A stretch of 5,391 bases of DNA, taken from positions 1-5,391 of the forward strand of contig QMVQ01000128.1 in assembly GCA_003661185.1 (NCBI GenBank), read 5' to 3'. Of the stretch, positions 1-4,213 are shown piece after piece. The position numbers and the translations under genes were made by a program. Below the pieces are notes generated by a model, which saw only the letters and a list, made by a program, of their open reading frames with translations, did no database searches and had not been told where the DNA came from. Each line of letters begins with the position of its first letter. Within the stretch, counting starts at the first letter, position 1. The stretch is from Candidatus Alkanophagales archaeon. Lineage in GTDB: Archaea; Halobacteriota; Syntropharchaeia; Alkanophagales; B39-G2.

Positions 1-51
1 AAGGACATCTGGGCTGTTATAGAGGAGAGGGTTAAGGAGGGGAAGAGGTAG
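1..51 (+). CDS. 3' end of an unidentified gene (partial)
   Basis: The first 51 bases read in frame 1 as a 16-residue charged C-terminus (KDIWAVIEERVKEGKR) ending in TAG at 49-51. The gene begins outside the window. The reading is supported by what follows: the TAG shares its last base with the GTG start of the next gene, a typical archaeal operon junction, and the purine-rich AGGAGGGG stretch at 35-42 inside this tail can serve as that gene's ribosome binding site. The tail is probably helical, but it is too short for any functional assignment. Confidence 0.6.
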   Translation, partial: KDIWAVIEERVKEGKR

Positions 52-368
52 TGGATGTCCCGGTATTCTTAGGGATGCTACTCACGGGATGGGTAGTCTC
101 GTATACCCTTAGGGTTTTCAAGAAGCTCTTACTCGTATTCCTCGGTGTCCAGATGATAATCCTCCTCTCATTTGAGAGGTGGGGGCTGATCACGATAAAC
201 TATGGGAATATAGCCCACTTCATCCAGAGGCTTATGGAGTTCGATATCGGGGTTATATTCTCAACCCTACCCTACGTAGCGCCGTTTCTAGTGGGTTTTG
301 TAGTCGGGATATTCTTTCCTAAATCGATACAAATTAAACGTAGGAAGTATCTAAGAGTAGGGGAGTAG
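51..368 (+). CDS. Small membrane protein, FUN14-like
   Basis: A 105-residue protein with a GTG start that overlaps the upstream TAG by one base; GGAGG at 36-40 lies about 10 bases before it. Three hydrophobic segments are visible, at about residues 4-20, 26-41 and 66-89. A short soluble loop separates the second and third, and a basic tail (KSIQIKRRKY, from about 91) would sit in the cytoplasm. The order of features resembles the FUN14 family as I recall it: a Gly-rich first helix, KK before the second, then the loop WGLITINYGNI (44-54), which recalls the family's 'G-x-hydrophobic-x-V-N-W' segment, and a final Gly-rich helix with VGFVVG. Archaeal FUN14-like proteins of about 100 residues have no settled function. 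The family call is pattern recognition only; a generic small membrane protein is the alternative. It is probably co-transcribed with the flanking + strand genes. Confidence 0.6.
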   Translation: MDVPVFLGMLLTGWVVSYTLRVFKKLLLVFLGVQMIILLSFERWGLITINYGNIAHFIQRLMEFDIGVIFSTLPYVAPFLVGFVVGIFFPKSIQIKRRKYLRVGE

Positions 369-371
369 GGG

Positions 372-650
372 ATGAGGCGCAGGGGGTATGCCAAGAGGAA
401 ATACCTGACCTCATGCCGATCCGATGAGTTCCTCTCTAAGGATAAGGTAGAGGGTATAGTGTCCAAGATAGTGAGGCTACTGAAGGGTAGTAGGGGGAGG
501 GTGCATACACTCAATAGACTGCTTGTTGAATTCGGTTTTAGGTACTACAGTCCTCAGGCATTCCACTTCCTCAGAGAGAGCTTAAAGAAGAAGGGGGTAG
601 TGGTAAAGAAGGTATCCAACAAGAGGTACATAGTAGTACTTGAGGAGTGA
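372..650 (+). CDS. Small basic protein, possible winged-helix DNA-binding protein
   Basis: A 92-residue, strongly basic protein. ATG lies 3 bases after the stop of the FUN14-like gene and is preceded by GGGGAGTAGGGG, so the two genes should be translated from one message. The first 20 residues are rich in Arg and Lys and probably disordered. After that the order fits a winged helix: a helix at about 25-38, a second at 44-54, a likely recognition helix from S60 to K74 (YSPQAFHFLRESLKKKG), and a beta wing at 75-90 (VVVKKV, then RYIVVL). No family is recognised with certainty. A DNA-binding or regulatory role is inferred from fold pattern and charge only. The gene ends 13 bases from the convergent regulator gene on the - strand. 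Confidence 0.7.
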   Translation: MRRRGYAKRKYLTSCRSDEFLSKDKVEGIVSKIVRLLKGSRGRVHTLNRLLVEFGFRYYSPQAFHFLRESLKKKGVVVKKVSNKRYIVVLEE

Positions 651-656
651 GGAGAG

Positions 657-663
657 AAAAAAA
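657..663 (-). terminator. T7 run terminating the winged-helix regulator gene
   Basis: On the - strand, seven consecutive T residues directly follow the TAA stop (664-666) of the regulator gene. Archaeal transcription commonly ends at such T runs without a hairpin. The run fills most of the 13-base gap between the two convergent genes. Confidence 0.5.
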
Positions 664-870
664 TTATTTCAACATCCAGACTAACGCTTTACCGCCTCTC
701 CTACACTCGACCTTCCCTTCACTGCGGAGGAGCTTAAGCGAATAATAGGCCATGGATAGGGTGCAGTCTAATATATCAGCTATCTTGGAAGTGGTGAGGG
801 GTCTCTTCTGTAGCAGGGCTAGGATCTCCTTCTTCCTTTCTCTTACCTTTTTCGTGGGTGCTTTTGGCAT
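664..870 (-). CDS. Winged-helix transcriptional regulator (68 aa)
   Basis: A 68-residue basic protein that is essentially one winged helix-turn-helix domain. Helix 1 spans about residues 9-22 (VRERKKEILALLQK). The helix-turn-helix runs TTSKIADIL (26-34), a turn at DCT, and a recognition helix at about 38-50 (LSMAYYSLKLLRSEG). The wing is 53-67, with KVECRRGGKALVWML as a hairpin turning at GG. This is the layout of many single-domain archaeal MarR/ArsR-like regulators; the exact family is not determined. The ATG is the last codon of an 82-base promoter cassette and is preceded by GGGAG six bases upstream. The same cassette stands in front of the 59-residue gene at 2884-3063, so autoregulation plus control of that gene is a reasonable inference. 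No ligand-binding domain is present. Confidence 0.85.
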   Translation of the reverse strand: MPKAPTKKVRERKKEILALLQKRPLTTSKIADILDCTLSMAYYSLKLLRSEGKVECRRGGKALVWMLK

Positions 871-893
871 ATTTTTCTCCCAATATACTATAC

Positions 894-915
894 TAAGACT
901 AATATATAAGTCTTA
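894..915 (-). promoter_or_regulatory. TATA box inside a 22-base imperfect palindrome (copy 1)
   Basis: AAGACTAATATATAAGTCTT with one more T/A pair outside gives two 7-base arms (894-900 and 909-915) around an AT core. On the - strand the core reads CTTATATATT, a good archaeal TATA box about 35 bases before the ATG at 870, which places transcription start near 880 with a leader of about 10 bases. Because the palindrome straddles the TATA box, a dimeric protein bound here would block TBP/TFB, as expected for a repressor operator. The TATA assignment is strong; the operator role is inferred. Confidence 0.7.
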
Positions 916-930
916 TTTATTCATTAGTTG

Positions 931-948
931 TTTTTACATGTGTAAAAA
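931..948. promoter_or_regulatory. Perfect 8+8 inverted repeat, candidate regulator site (copy 1)
   Basis: TTTTTACATGTGTAAAAA consists of two perfect 8-base arms around TG. It lies about 20 bases upstream of the TATA box on the - strand, where archaeal activators often bind. It could equally be an AT-rich hairpin plus T run ending the gene upstream on the same strand, whose corrected stop is at 974. Confidence 0.5.
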
Positions 949-963
949 TAGGAGATAGGGTAG

Positions 964-968
964 AAAAA
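964..968 (-). terminator. Weak T-run terminator after the extended stop at 974
   Basis: On the - strand a T5 run follows six bases after the TGA at 974-976, the stop of the second-frame C-terminus. No comparable T run follows the earlier TAG at 1020-1022. It fits the view that the gene originally ended at 974, but five Ts are weak evidence. Confidence 0.3.
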
Positions 969-973
969 TGAAA

Positions 974-1082
974 TCAGTAGAGTACGTCATCTTCGCATGT
1001 AGCACACTCTTCCTCTTCCCTATCCCTCTCCCTCAACCTCCTCGCTATGTCCCTCACTATCCTCTCCTCTTCCTCCTCCCAC
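974..1082 (-). other. Out-of-frame C-terminal continuation of the 1020-1415 gene
   Basis: In the frame next to that of the 1020-1415 gene, the - strand reads, from about base 1082, a Glu-rich start (EWEEEEER), then IVRDIARRLRERDREEEE, then CATCEDDVLY and TGA at 974-976. This is an amphipathic, charged helix ending in a CxxC, and it looks more protein-like than the Gly-rich tail in the other frame (GVGGGRGEDSEGHSEEVEGEG). Removing one G from AAGGGAG (complement of 1082-1088) joins the two frames into about 146 residues. It could instead be a separate 48-residue GTG-start gene starting near 1130, a sequencing error, a real mutation or programmed +1 frameshifting. Confidence 0.45.
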
Positions 1083-1415
1083 TCCCTTCTCCTGCTTCCC
1101 CACCAGCTCAATATCGACACCCATATCTTTTAGTGTTCTCTCTATTAAAACATTTATGAGCCCCTCAACGAGTATCTGCCTATAGTACCGGATCCTATCA
1201 GATACATACGACAGCTCACCTATCCTCTCCAACAAACCCCTCGCTTCCTTATAGTCCTTCCCGTCCACAGCCTCAGTATACTCCCTAGCCAACTTCTGGC
1301 ACGTTTCGAGTAGGTGTTCTTCTGCACAGAGTAGGTGTTTTACAGCACACCAGTACTCAGCTACTAGAGCCCGTTCCCTAATACCCTTAACCGACACTAA
1401 CCTTTGAGCCAGCAT
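1020..1415 (-). CDS. Helical protein of unknown function, probably frameshifted near its 3' end
   Basis: I chose the ATG at 1413-1415. A TATA-like TTAATATAT lies about 33 bases upstream, predicting a leader of only about 8 bases. The frame also stays open to a TTG at 1478, but that start would run into the divergent gene's promoter. As read here the product has 131 residues: a largely helical, charged N-terminal part with heptad-like stretches (RERALVAEYWCAVKHLL; LLETCQKLAREYTEAV; ARGLLERIGELSYVSDRI) and a more hydrophobic segment (ILVEGLINVLIERTL). From about residue 111 it becomes a Gly/Glu low-complexity tail, which I think is an out-of-frame reading (see the entry at 974-1082). No family is recognised. 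The helical make-up fits a small oligomeric or partner-binding protein, but that is only a structural impression. Confidence 0.6.
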   Translation of the reverse strand: MLAQRLVSVKGIRERALVAEYWCAVKHLLCAEEHLLETCQKLAREYTEAVDGKDYKEARGLLERIGELSYVSDRIRYYRQILVEGLINVLIERTLKDMGVDIELVGKQEKGVGGGRGEDSEGHSEEVEGEG

Positions 1416-1445
1416 CAATTTTAGGTCAGTTACGGATTTAAAAAG

Positions 1446-1454
1446 ATATATTAA
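1446..1454 (-). promoter_or_regulatory. TATA box of the 1020-1415 gene
   Basis: The - strand reads TTAATATAT here, followed by a T-rich stretch. The box centre is about 35 bases before the ATG at 1415, the normal archaeal distance for a near-leaderless message. It forms a divergent pair with the + strand TATA box at 1481-1489. Confidence 0.45.
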
Positions 1455-1480
1455 GTAACAGAGATCTTCTAAAAGCAAAG

Positions 1481-1489
1481 CTTTAAAAA
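1481..1489 (+). promoter_or_regulatory. TATA box of the 1519-1974 gene and its operon
   Basis: CTTTAAAAA is centred about 34 bases before the ATG at 1519, so transcription should begin near 1510, just at the GGGGAG that could act as ribosome binding site. The region between this box and its - strand partner at 1446-1454 is short enough for one bound regulator to affect both genes. Confidence 0.5.
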
Positions 1490-1518
1490 CTTTTTCATTT
1501 AAAGAAAAAGGGGAGAAG

Positions 1519-1974
1519 ATGGCTCATGGTATATGGACTAGACCCTTTAGAACGGAAAAACTGAAATTCAGACCAGTAGAGATGGGGTACGAGACAAGTG
1601 GGCATCCAAAAGAAGTATTTGAGCATGGCGACTGGGTTACACTAGGATTTGTAGAGCCAACGAGGTCGATGGGTTTGGAAGAATTCTCAGATATCCTGTA
1701 CTTTGAAAGAGAGGATATCATCGAAAGAGTATTTGAAGATGTAAAGAGAAACCTCGAAAGAATGGGTTATAGTATTGAAAGATCCTATAGGCCGCTGTTC
1801 CATGTAGAGGAGTGGGAGTACAAGCCGAGGATATGGTATATAGTCAAGAAGGGAGAAAAACCAATAGCATACTGTGATCTCATAATCTCAAGTGGGGAGA
1901 TTGCAGAACCCGGCGAACCTTATGCTGAAGTCTCAACAGTCTGTATAAGGGTTCCTAGAAAAACAGAGAAGTAA
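1519..1974 (+). CDS. Hypothetical protein, 151 aa, first gene of a three-gene block
   Basis: ATG is preceded by GGGGAG three bases upstream and by a well-placed TATA box. The product is an acidic alpha/beta protein without membrane segments, signal peptide or Cys motif. An N-terminal region rich in aromatic and charged residues is followed by a helical stretch (about 64-85, EREDIIERVFEDVKRNLERMG) and then beta-like segments (IWYIVKK, PIAYCDLIIS, YAEVSTVCIRV). I do not recognise the family and see no nuclease PD-(D/E)xK, nucleotide-binding or helix-turn-helix motif. Arg codons are 9 AGA to 4 AGG, whereas the genes at the left end of the window favour AGG, so this block may have a different history. 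It is probably co-transcribed with the genes at 2069 and 2379. Confidence 0.8.
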   Translation: MAHGIWTRPFRTEKLKFRPVEMGYETSGHPKEVFEHGDWVTLGFVEPTRSMGLEEFSDILYFEREDIIERVFEDVKRNLERMGYSIERSYRPLFHVEEWEYKPRIWYIVKKGEKPIAYCDLIISSGEIAEPGEPYAEVSTVCIRVPRKTEK

Positions 1975-2068
1975 ATTGTAGTAATTGCTTTATCAAATCA
2001 AAATACAAGGGAAACCTTACTTAGAAAAAATTAAAAAGGAAAACAACTTCTATATTAGGAGGGGGATT

Positions 2069-2344
2069 ATGGCTAAGACGATAGAAGAGGTGTTGGAGGA
2101 GATAGAAAAGATATTTCCGAGTTTTCGTCATTTAGAGACGTATGAGGACTATGATGTACTGAAAGGAATGGTAAGAAGTCTATGGCTCACGGGCGCAATC
2201 AGTTTTAGATGCTATGCGGCAATTGATCAGCTAATGATCGCCTATCAGTATGCCAAAAAGGGTTCAAAAAGATTTAGTGCCTACGATCTCACTTCAAGGC
2301 TAGAGGAGTTCTGGAGAGCGTGTACTGAGACCGTAAAGATATAA
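2069..2344 (+). CDS. Hypothetical helical protein, 91 aa
   Basis: The reading frame extends back to a TTG at 1985, but the ATG at 2069 is the better start because a strong ribosome binding site, AGGAGGGGG (2057-2065), lies just before it. The extra 28 residues upstream (Lys/Asn/Ile-rich) look like translated intergenic DNA. The 91-residue product seems almost all helical: an acidic amphipathic helix at 4-16 (TIEEVLEEIEKIF), a middle helix around DVLKGMVRSLWLTG, a more hydrophobic stretch (CYAAIDQLMIAYQYAKKG) and a final helix (SRLEEFWRACTETV). No family is recognised. The 94-base gap to the previous stop holds a possible weak AT-rich promoter (about 2028-2038) but nothing convincing, so shared transcription from 1481 is the simpler view. 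Confidence 0.75.
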   Translation: MAKTIEEVLEEIEKIFPSFRHLETYEDYDVLKGMVRSLWLTGAISFRCYAAIDQLMIAYQYAKKGSKRFSAYDLTSRLEEFWRACTETVKI

Positions 2345-2378
2345 GAGGAATCTACATTATACTAGGGGGTATCTGACT

Positions 2379-2867
2379 ATGTTGGAACCAAGACCACGAG
2401 AGGAGCTAACCGAGAAGTTAAAGAAGATTATAGAGGAAGGTGAAAAAGAGCTTAGGGAAAAGGGTCTCGTGAAGTTGTTAAAACAAACCCGAAAGCTCTT
2501 TTATCATGGGGACGGAGATGTGTATCCACAGGAGAGGGTTATGGTCTTTGTTTGCTTCGAAGCGGCCATACCAGAACATGTAAAGAGACTTGAGTACACG
2601 GTAAGGGAAGCTGAGCCTTGGATAGAAGTTGTTCCTTATGTTGGAATAGCAAATTACTCTGAAGCTGGGTTATGGATGAGTAGGGGATACATGGAGAGCA
2701 AGAACTGTGTATACGTCGGAGACTACCCAGTAGGATCCCTCCTAGAACAGGTTGATCCAAATGCAACAGTGAGGTTCTACGGCACCTCCGCCTACGGGTT
2801 CGGGAGAGGAAGAGAGGGAGAACCAGTACCTATACGGGAGGTAAAGAAAAAAGTCCTAAGATACTGA
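2379..2867 (+). CDS. Hypothetical protein, 162 aa
   Basis: ATG follows the previous stop by 34 bases, with GGGGGT at 2365-2370 as ribosome binding site. The N-terminal 45 residues form a charged helical or coiled-coil segment (PREELTEKLKKIIEEGEKEL and on). The rest looks like one compact alpha/beta domain: a hydrophobic strand RVMVFVCFEAAIP at about 53-65, a helix, WIEVVPYVGIANYSEAG, a short helix with WMSRGYME, then NCVYVGDYPVGSLLEQVDPNATVRFYG and a Gly/Arg-rich turn, with a basic C-terminus (VKKKVLRY). No membrane segment or recognisable catalytic motif is visible, and I cannot assign a family. Third gene of the block, ending 16 bases from the convergent 59-residue gene. Confidence 0.8.
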   Translation: MLEPRPREELTEKLKKIIEEGEKELREKGLVKLLKQTRKLFYHGDGDVYPQERVMVFVCFEAAIPEHVKRLEYTVREAEPWIEVVPYVGIANYSEAGLWMSRGYMESKNCVYVGDYPVGSLLEQVDPNATVRFYGTSAYGFGRGREGEPVPIREVKKKVLRY

Positions 2868-2869
2868 AC

Positions 2870-2874
2870 TTTTT
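2870..2874 (+). terminator. Short T-run terminator of the three-gene block
   Basis: TTTTT followed by C begins two bases after the TGA at 2865-2867, inside the 16-base gap between convergent genes. Such short T runs can end archaeal transcription, but five Ts is a modest signal. Confidence 0.35.
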
Positions 2875-2883
2875 CTACATTAC

Positions 2884-3063
2884 TTATGGGTATATAATAC
2901 GTTTTAGCCTTAACATATTCTCAAAATGCTCCACCAATTTCTTAAACTCCTCCTTTCTTAACGTTACTGATAGTGAGATGCCATCATCTCTATCAATCGT
3001 TAAGATAACTACATCGTTAAGGATCTCCACATCCACATCTCCATGAGGAGGGAACACCGACAT
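2884..3063 (-). CDS. Small hypothetical protein, 59 aa, driven by the duplicated cassette
   Basis: On the - strand an ATG at 3061-3063 opens a 59-residue frame ending with TAA at 2884-2886. It fills the gap between the + strand gene ending at 2867 and the methyltransferase ending at 3146. The start is fixed by position: this ATG is the last codon of promoter cassette copy 2, exactly as in the regulator gene at 664-870, with GGGAG six bases upstream. The product begins MSVFPPHGDVDVEIL and reads as beta strands (VDVEIL, VVILTIDRDD, ISLSVTL) followed by an amphipathic helix (RKEEFKKLVEHFENMLRLKR). This orderly beta-beta-beta-alpha pattern argues for a real protein. There is no helix-turn-helix and no similarity to the 68-residue regulator. 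Function unknown; co-regulation with the regulator is inferred. Confidence 0.75.
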   Translation of the reverse strand: MSVFPPHGDVDVEILNDVVILTIDRDDGISLSVTLRKEEFKKLVEHFENMLRLKRIIYP

Positions 3064-3086
3064 ATTTTTCTCCCGATATACTATAC

Positions 3087-3108
3087 TAAGACTAATATAT
3101 AAGTCTTA
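3087..3108 (-). promoter_or_regulatory. TATA box inside a 22-base imperfect palindrome (copy 2)
   Basis: Identical to 894-915. The - strand TATA sequence CTTATATATT lies about 35 bases before the ATG at 3063, and 7-base arms flank it, so a dimeric protein bound here would occlude the TATA box. It predicts a message for the 59-residue gene with a leader of about 10 bases, independent of the upstream methyltransferase operon. Confidence 0.7.
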
Positions 3109-3123
3109 TTTATTCATTAGTTG

Positions 3124-3141
3124 TTTTTACATGTGTAAAAA
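3124..3141. promoter_or_regulatory. Perfect 8+8 inverted repeat, candidate regulator site (copy 2)
   Basis: TTTTTACATGTGTAAAAA again, starting just five bases past the methyltransferase stop. Here it may double as the terminator of the methyltransferase operon, because the - strand reads a T5 run at once after the gene. Its exact conservation between copies, together with the rest of the cassette, favours a regulatory role. Confidence 0.5.
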
Positions 3142-3145
3142 TGGA

Positions 3146-4213
3146 CTAATAGTTAGTTATCAACATAACCTTCATGTACGATCTCTTAGAGTTTAAATTA
3201 ACTGTAGAGGCGCTTCGGAACACCCTAGCTATATGTACTCTAAACTTGTTCTCCCTACACCACTTCTCGATGAAGGGGAGGTAGTTCTGTTTCAACAACC
3301 ACTTACCCCTTACGGTTTCAAGTAGGCTCAAGAGATCCATGTAATCATCTTCCCCGAAACTGGTATCATAGAAATCGCCATGTGGTTTTTCTGTCGAAAA
3401 GTAGAGGTGGGGAGGGTCTAGATAAAAGAATGTGAACTCACTATCGTACCTCTTGATGCACTCTCTGAAGTCTAAGTTCTCTATTACTACGTTTTGTAGG
3501 CGCTTATGGACGAGGCTTAGAGTACCGTGTATTTTCTGAAAGAAGGAAAATGCCAGATTTCTAACCTTACTAGTCCTAAACCCAGCTCTCGTACCTAAAT
3601 TTCCATTAAACGCCATACTCATAAGGGAGAAGTACCTTACCGCCCTCTCCACCCTATCTAACTCCCTAAACCCAGTCTTCCGAAACTCAAGGAAGAGGTC
3701 ATAGTACATTTCTCTTGAGTAGAGCAACCACTTACACCTCTCTAAGAATGTCCTATACTCCTCTCTAACAACCCTAAACAGGTTCACTAGGTTACCATCT
3801 ATGTCATTATAGACCTCTACCTTAGAAGGGGGTTTATTCAGGAGGAGGGGAGCCGCTCCTCCAAAAACCTCGACATAGCACTTATGTGGGGGAAAGAGCT
3901 TAGCTAGGAAGGGGAGGAGGTAGTAATCCCCACCCATGTAGCTATGCAGGTTGAGCCGGGGTTTGTGAAGGGGAACCTCTAGGTAGAGACCCCCATCCTT
4001 CAAAAGCCTACCGATTTTATGGGTTCTAGTCCACCTATTCGTCTTCTGATTATAGTGCCTAACGTACCATCCATTCTTCTGATCATAGTACAACCTACCG
4101 AGCTCTCCACACTTAGGGCATTTTACGAGTAAGCTCCCCCCTCTCCTCCCCATTTTCTCAATATTCCAGCTCAAACTCCCCCTCCTAGTATAGGATTGTG
4201 TATATTTATCCAT
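3146..4213 (-). CDS. D12-class (Dam-like) DNA adenine N6-methyltransferase, second of a tandem pair
   Basis: A 355-residue protein expected to transfer methyl from S-adenosylmethionine to N6 of adenine in a specific DNA site. The N-terminus carries CPKCG (32-36) followed by H53 and H65, a likely zinc-binding C2H2-like element. The catalytic domain starts near 100: PPHKCYVEVFGGAAPLLLNKP (108-128) is the SAM-binding motif in the FGGAA form, followed by VEVYNDIDGNLVNLFRVVR. A variable region at about 160-245 should recognise the target. Motif IV is FFYLDPPH (262-269), with His where Tyr is usual. The C-terminus MLITNY matches the family's typical ending. The ATG overlaps the upstream gene's TAA (TAATG), so translation is coupled. 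No endonuclease gene adjoins, so an orphan protective or regulatory enzyme is likeliest. Sure of the family, not of activity. Confidence 0.9.
   Translation of the reverse strand: MDKYTQSYTRRGSLSWNIEKMGRRGGSLLVKCPKCGELGRLYYDQKNGWYVRHYNQKTNRWTRTHKIGRLLKDGGLYLEVPLHKPRLNLHSYMGGDYYLLPFLAKLFPPHKCYVEVFGGAAPLLLNKPPSKVEVYNDIDGNLVNLFRVVREEYRTFLERCKWLLYSREMYYDLFLEFRKTGFRELDRVERAVRYFSLMSMAFNGNLGTRAGFRTSKVRNLAFSFFQKIHGTLSLVHKRLQNVVIENLDFRECIKRYDSEFTFFYLDPPHLYFSTEKPHGDFYDTSFGEDDYMDLLSLLETVRGKWLLKQNYLPFIEKWCRENKFRVHIARVFRSASTVNLNSKRSYMKVMLITNY

Larger units (their letters stand above)
868..949 (-). repeat. Copy 1 of an 82-base promoter/operator cassette
   Basis: These 82 bases recur at 3061-3142 in the same orientation with one difference (A at 882, G at 3075). 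The repeat ends with the start codon of the downstream gene in both places, and similarity stops there: the two encoded proteins are unrelated. Reading on the - strand it holds a TTTTTACA/TGTAAAAA inverted repeat, an AT-rich spacer, a TATA box within a palindrome, tandem TATAC-type motifs, GGGAG and ATG. It is therefore a duplicated regulatory unit rather than part of a duplicated gene. Confidence 0.95.
3061..3142 (-). repeat. Copy 2 of the 82-base promoter/operator cassette
   Basis: This stretch matches 868-949 at 81 of 82 positions. It begins three bases past the stop codon of the downstream methyltransferase gene (3146-3148) and ends with the ATG of the 59-residue gene. It occupies the same setting as copy 1: between the end of a - strand gene and the start of a small - strand gene. 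Confidence 0.95.

Noticed and set aside
272..514. - strand frame of 80 residues opposite the FUN14-like and basic-protein genes, and similar frames at 752-958, 1524-1721, 2539-2766 and 4544-4732.
   Set aside because: All lie opposite better-supported genes, show Ser/Leu/Pro-rich shadow composition, and lack ribosome binding sites.
868..949. The 82-base repeats as CRISPR repeats, insertion-sequence ends or attachment sites.
   Set aside because: There are only two copies, 2.2 kb apart, with no spacers, transposase, integrase or tRNA; both end at a start codon and contain a TATA box, which fits promoters better.
968..1159. A 63-residue + strand frame just downstream of cassette copy 1, with a possible + strand TATA box in the cassette.
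   Set aside because: It is Pro/Leu/Ser low-complexity sequence produced by the complement of the Glu/Gly-rich - strand gene, and nothing equivalent follows copy 2, where the + strand reads ATG GAC TAA.
1416..1478. TTG start at 1478 for the 1020-1415 gene.
   Set aside because: The ATG at 1415 has a correctly placed TATA box. The TTG would lie against the divergent gene's promoter, although the extra 21 residues do look protein-like, so this is a preference rather than proof.
1985..2068. TTG-started extension of the 91-residue gene.
   Set aside because: The ATG at 2069 has a strong AGGAGGGGG site directly upstream; the extension is Lys/Asn-rich and lacks its own ribosome binding site.
1519..2867. 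A restriction endonuclease partner for the methyltransferases in the three-gene block.
   Set aside because: No PD-(D/E)xK, HNH or GIY-YIG pattern could be seen in any of the three proteins, and the genes lie on the opposite strand.
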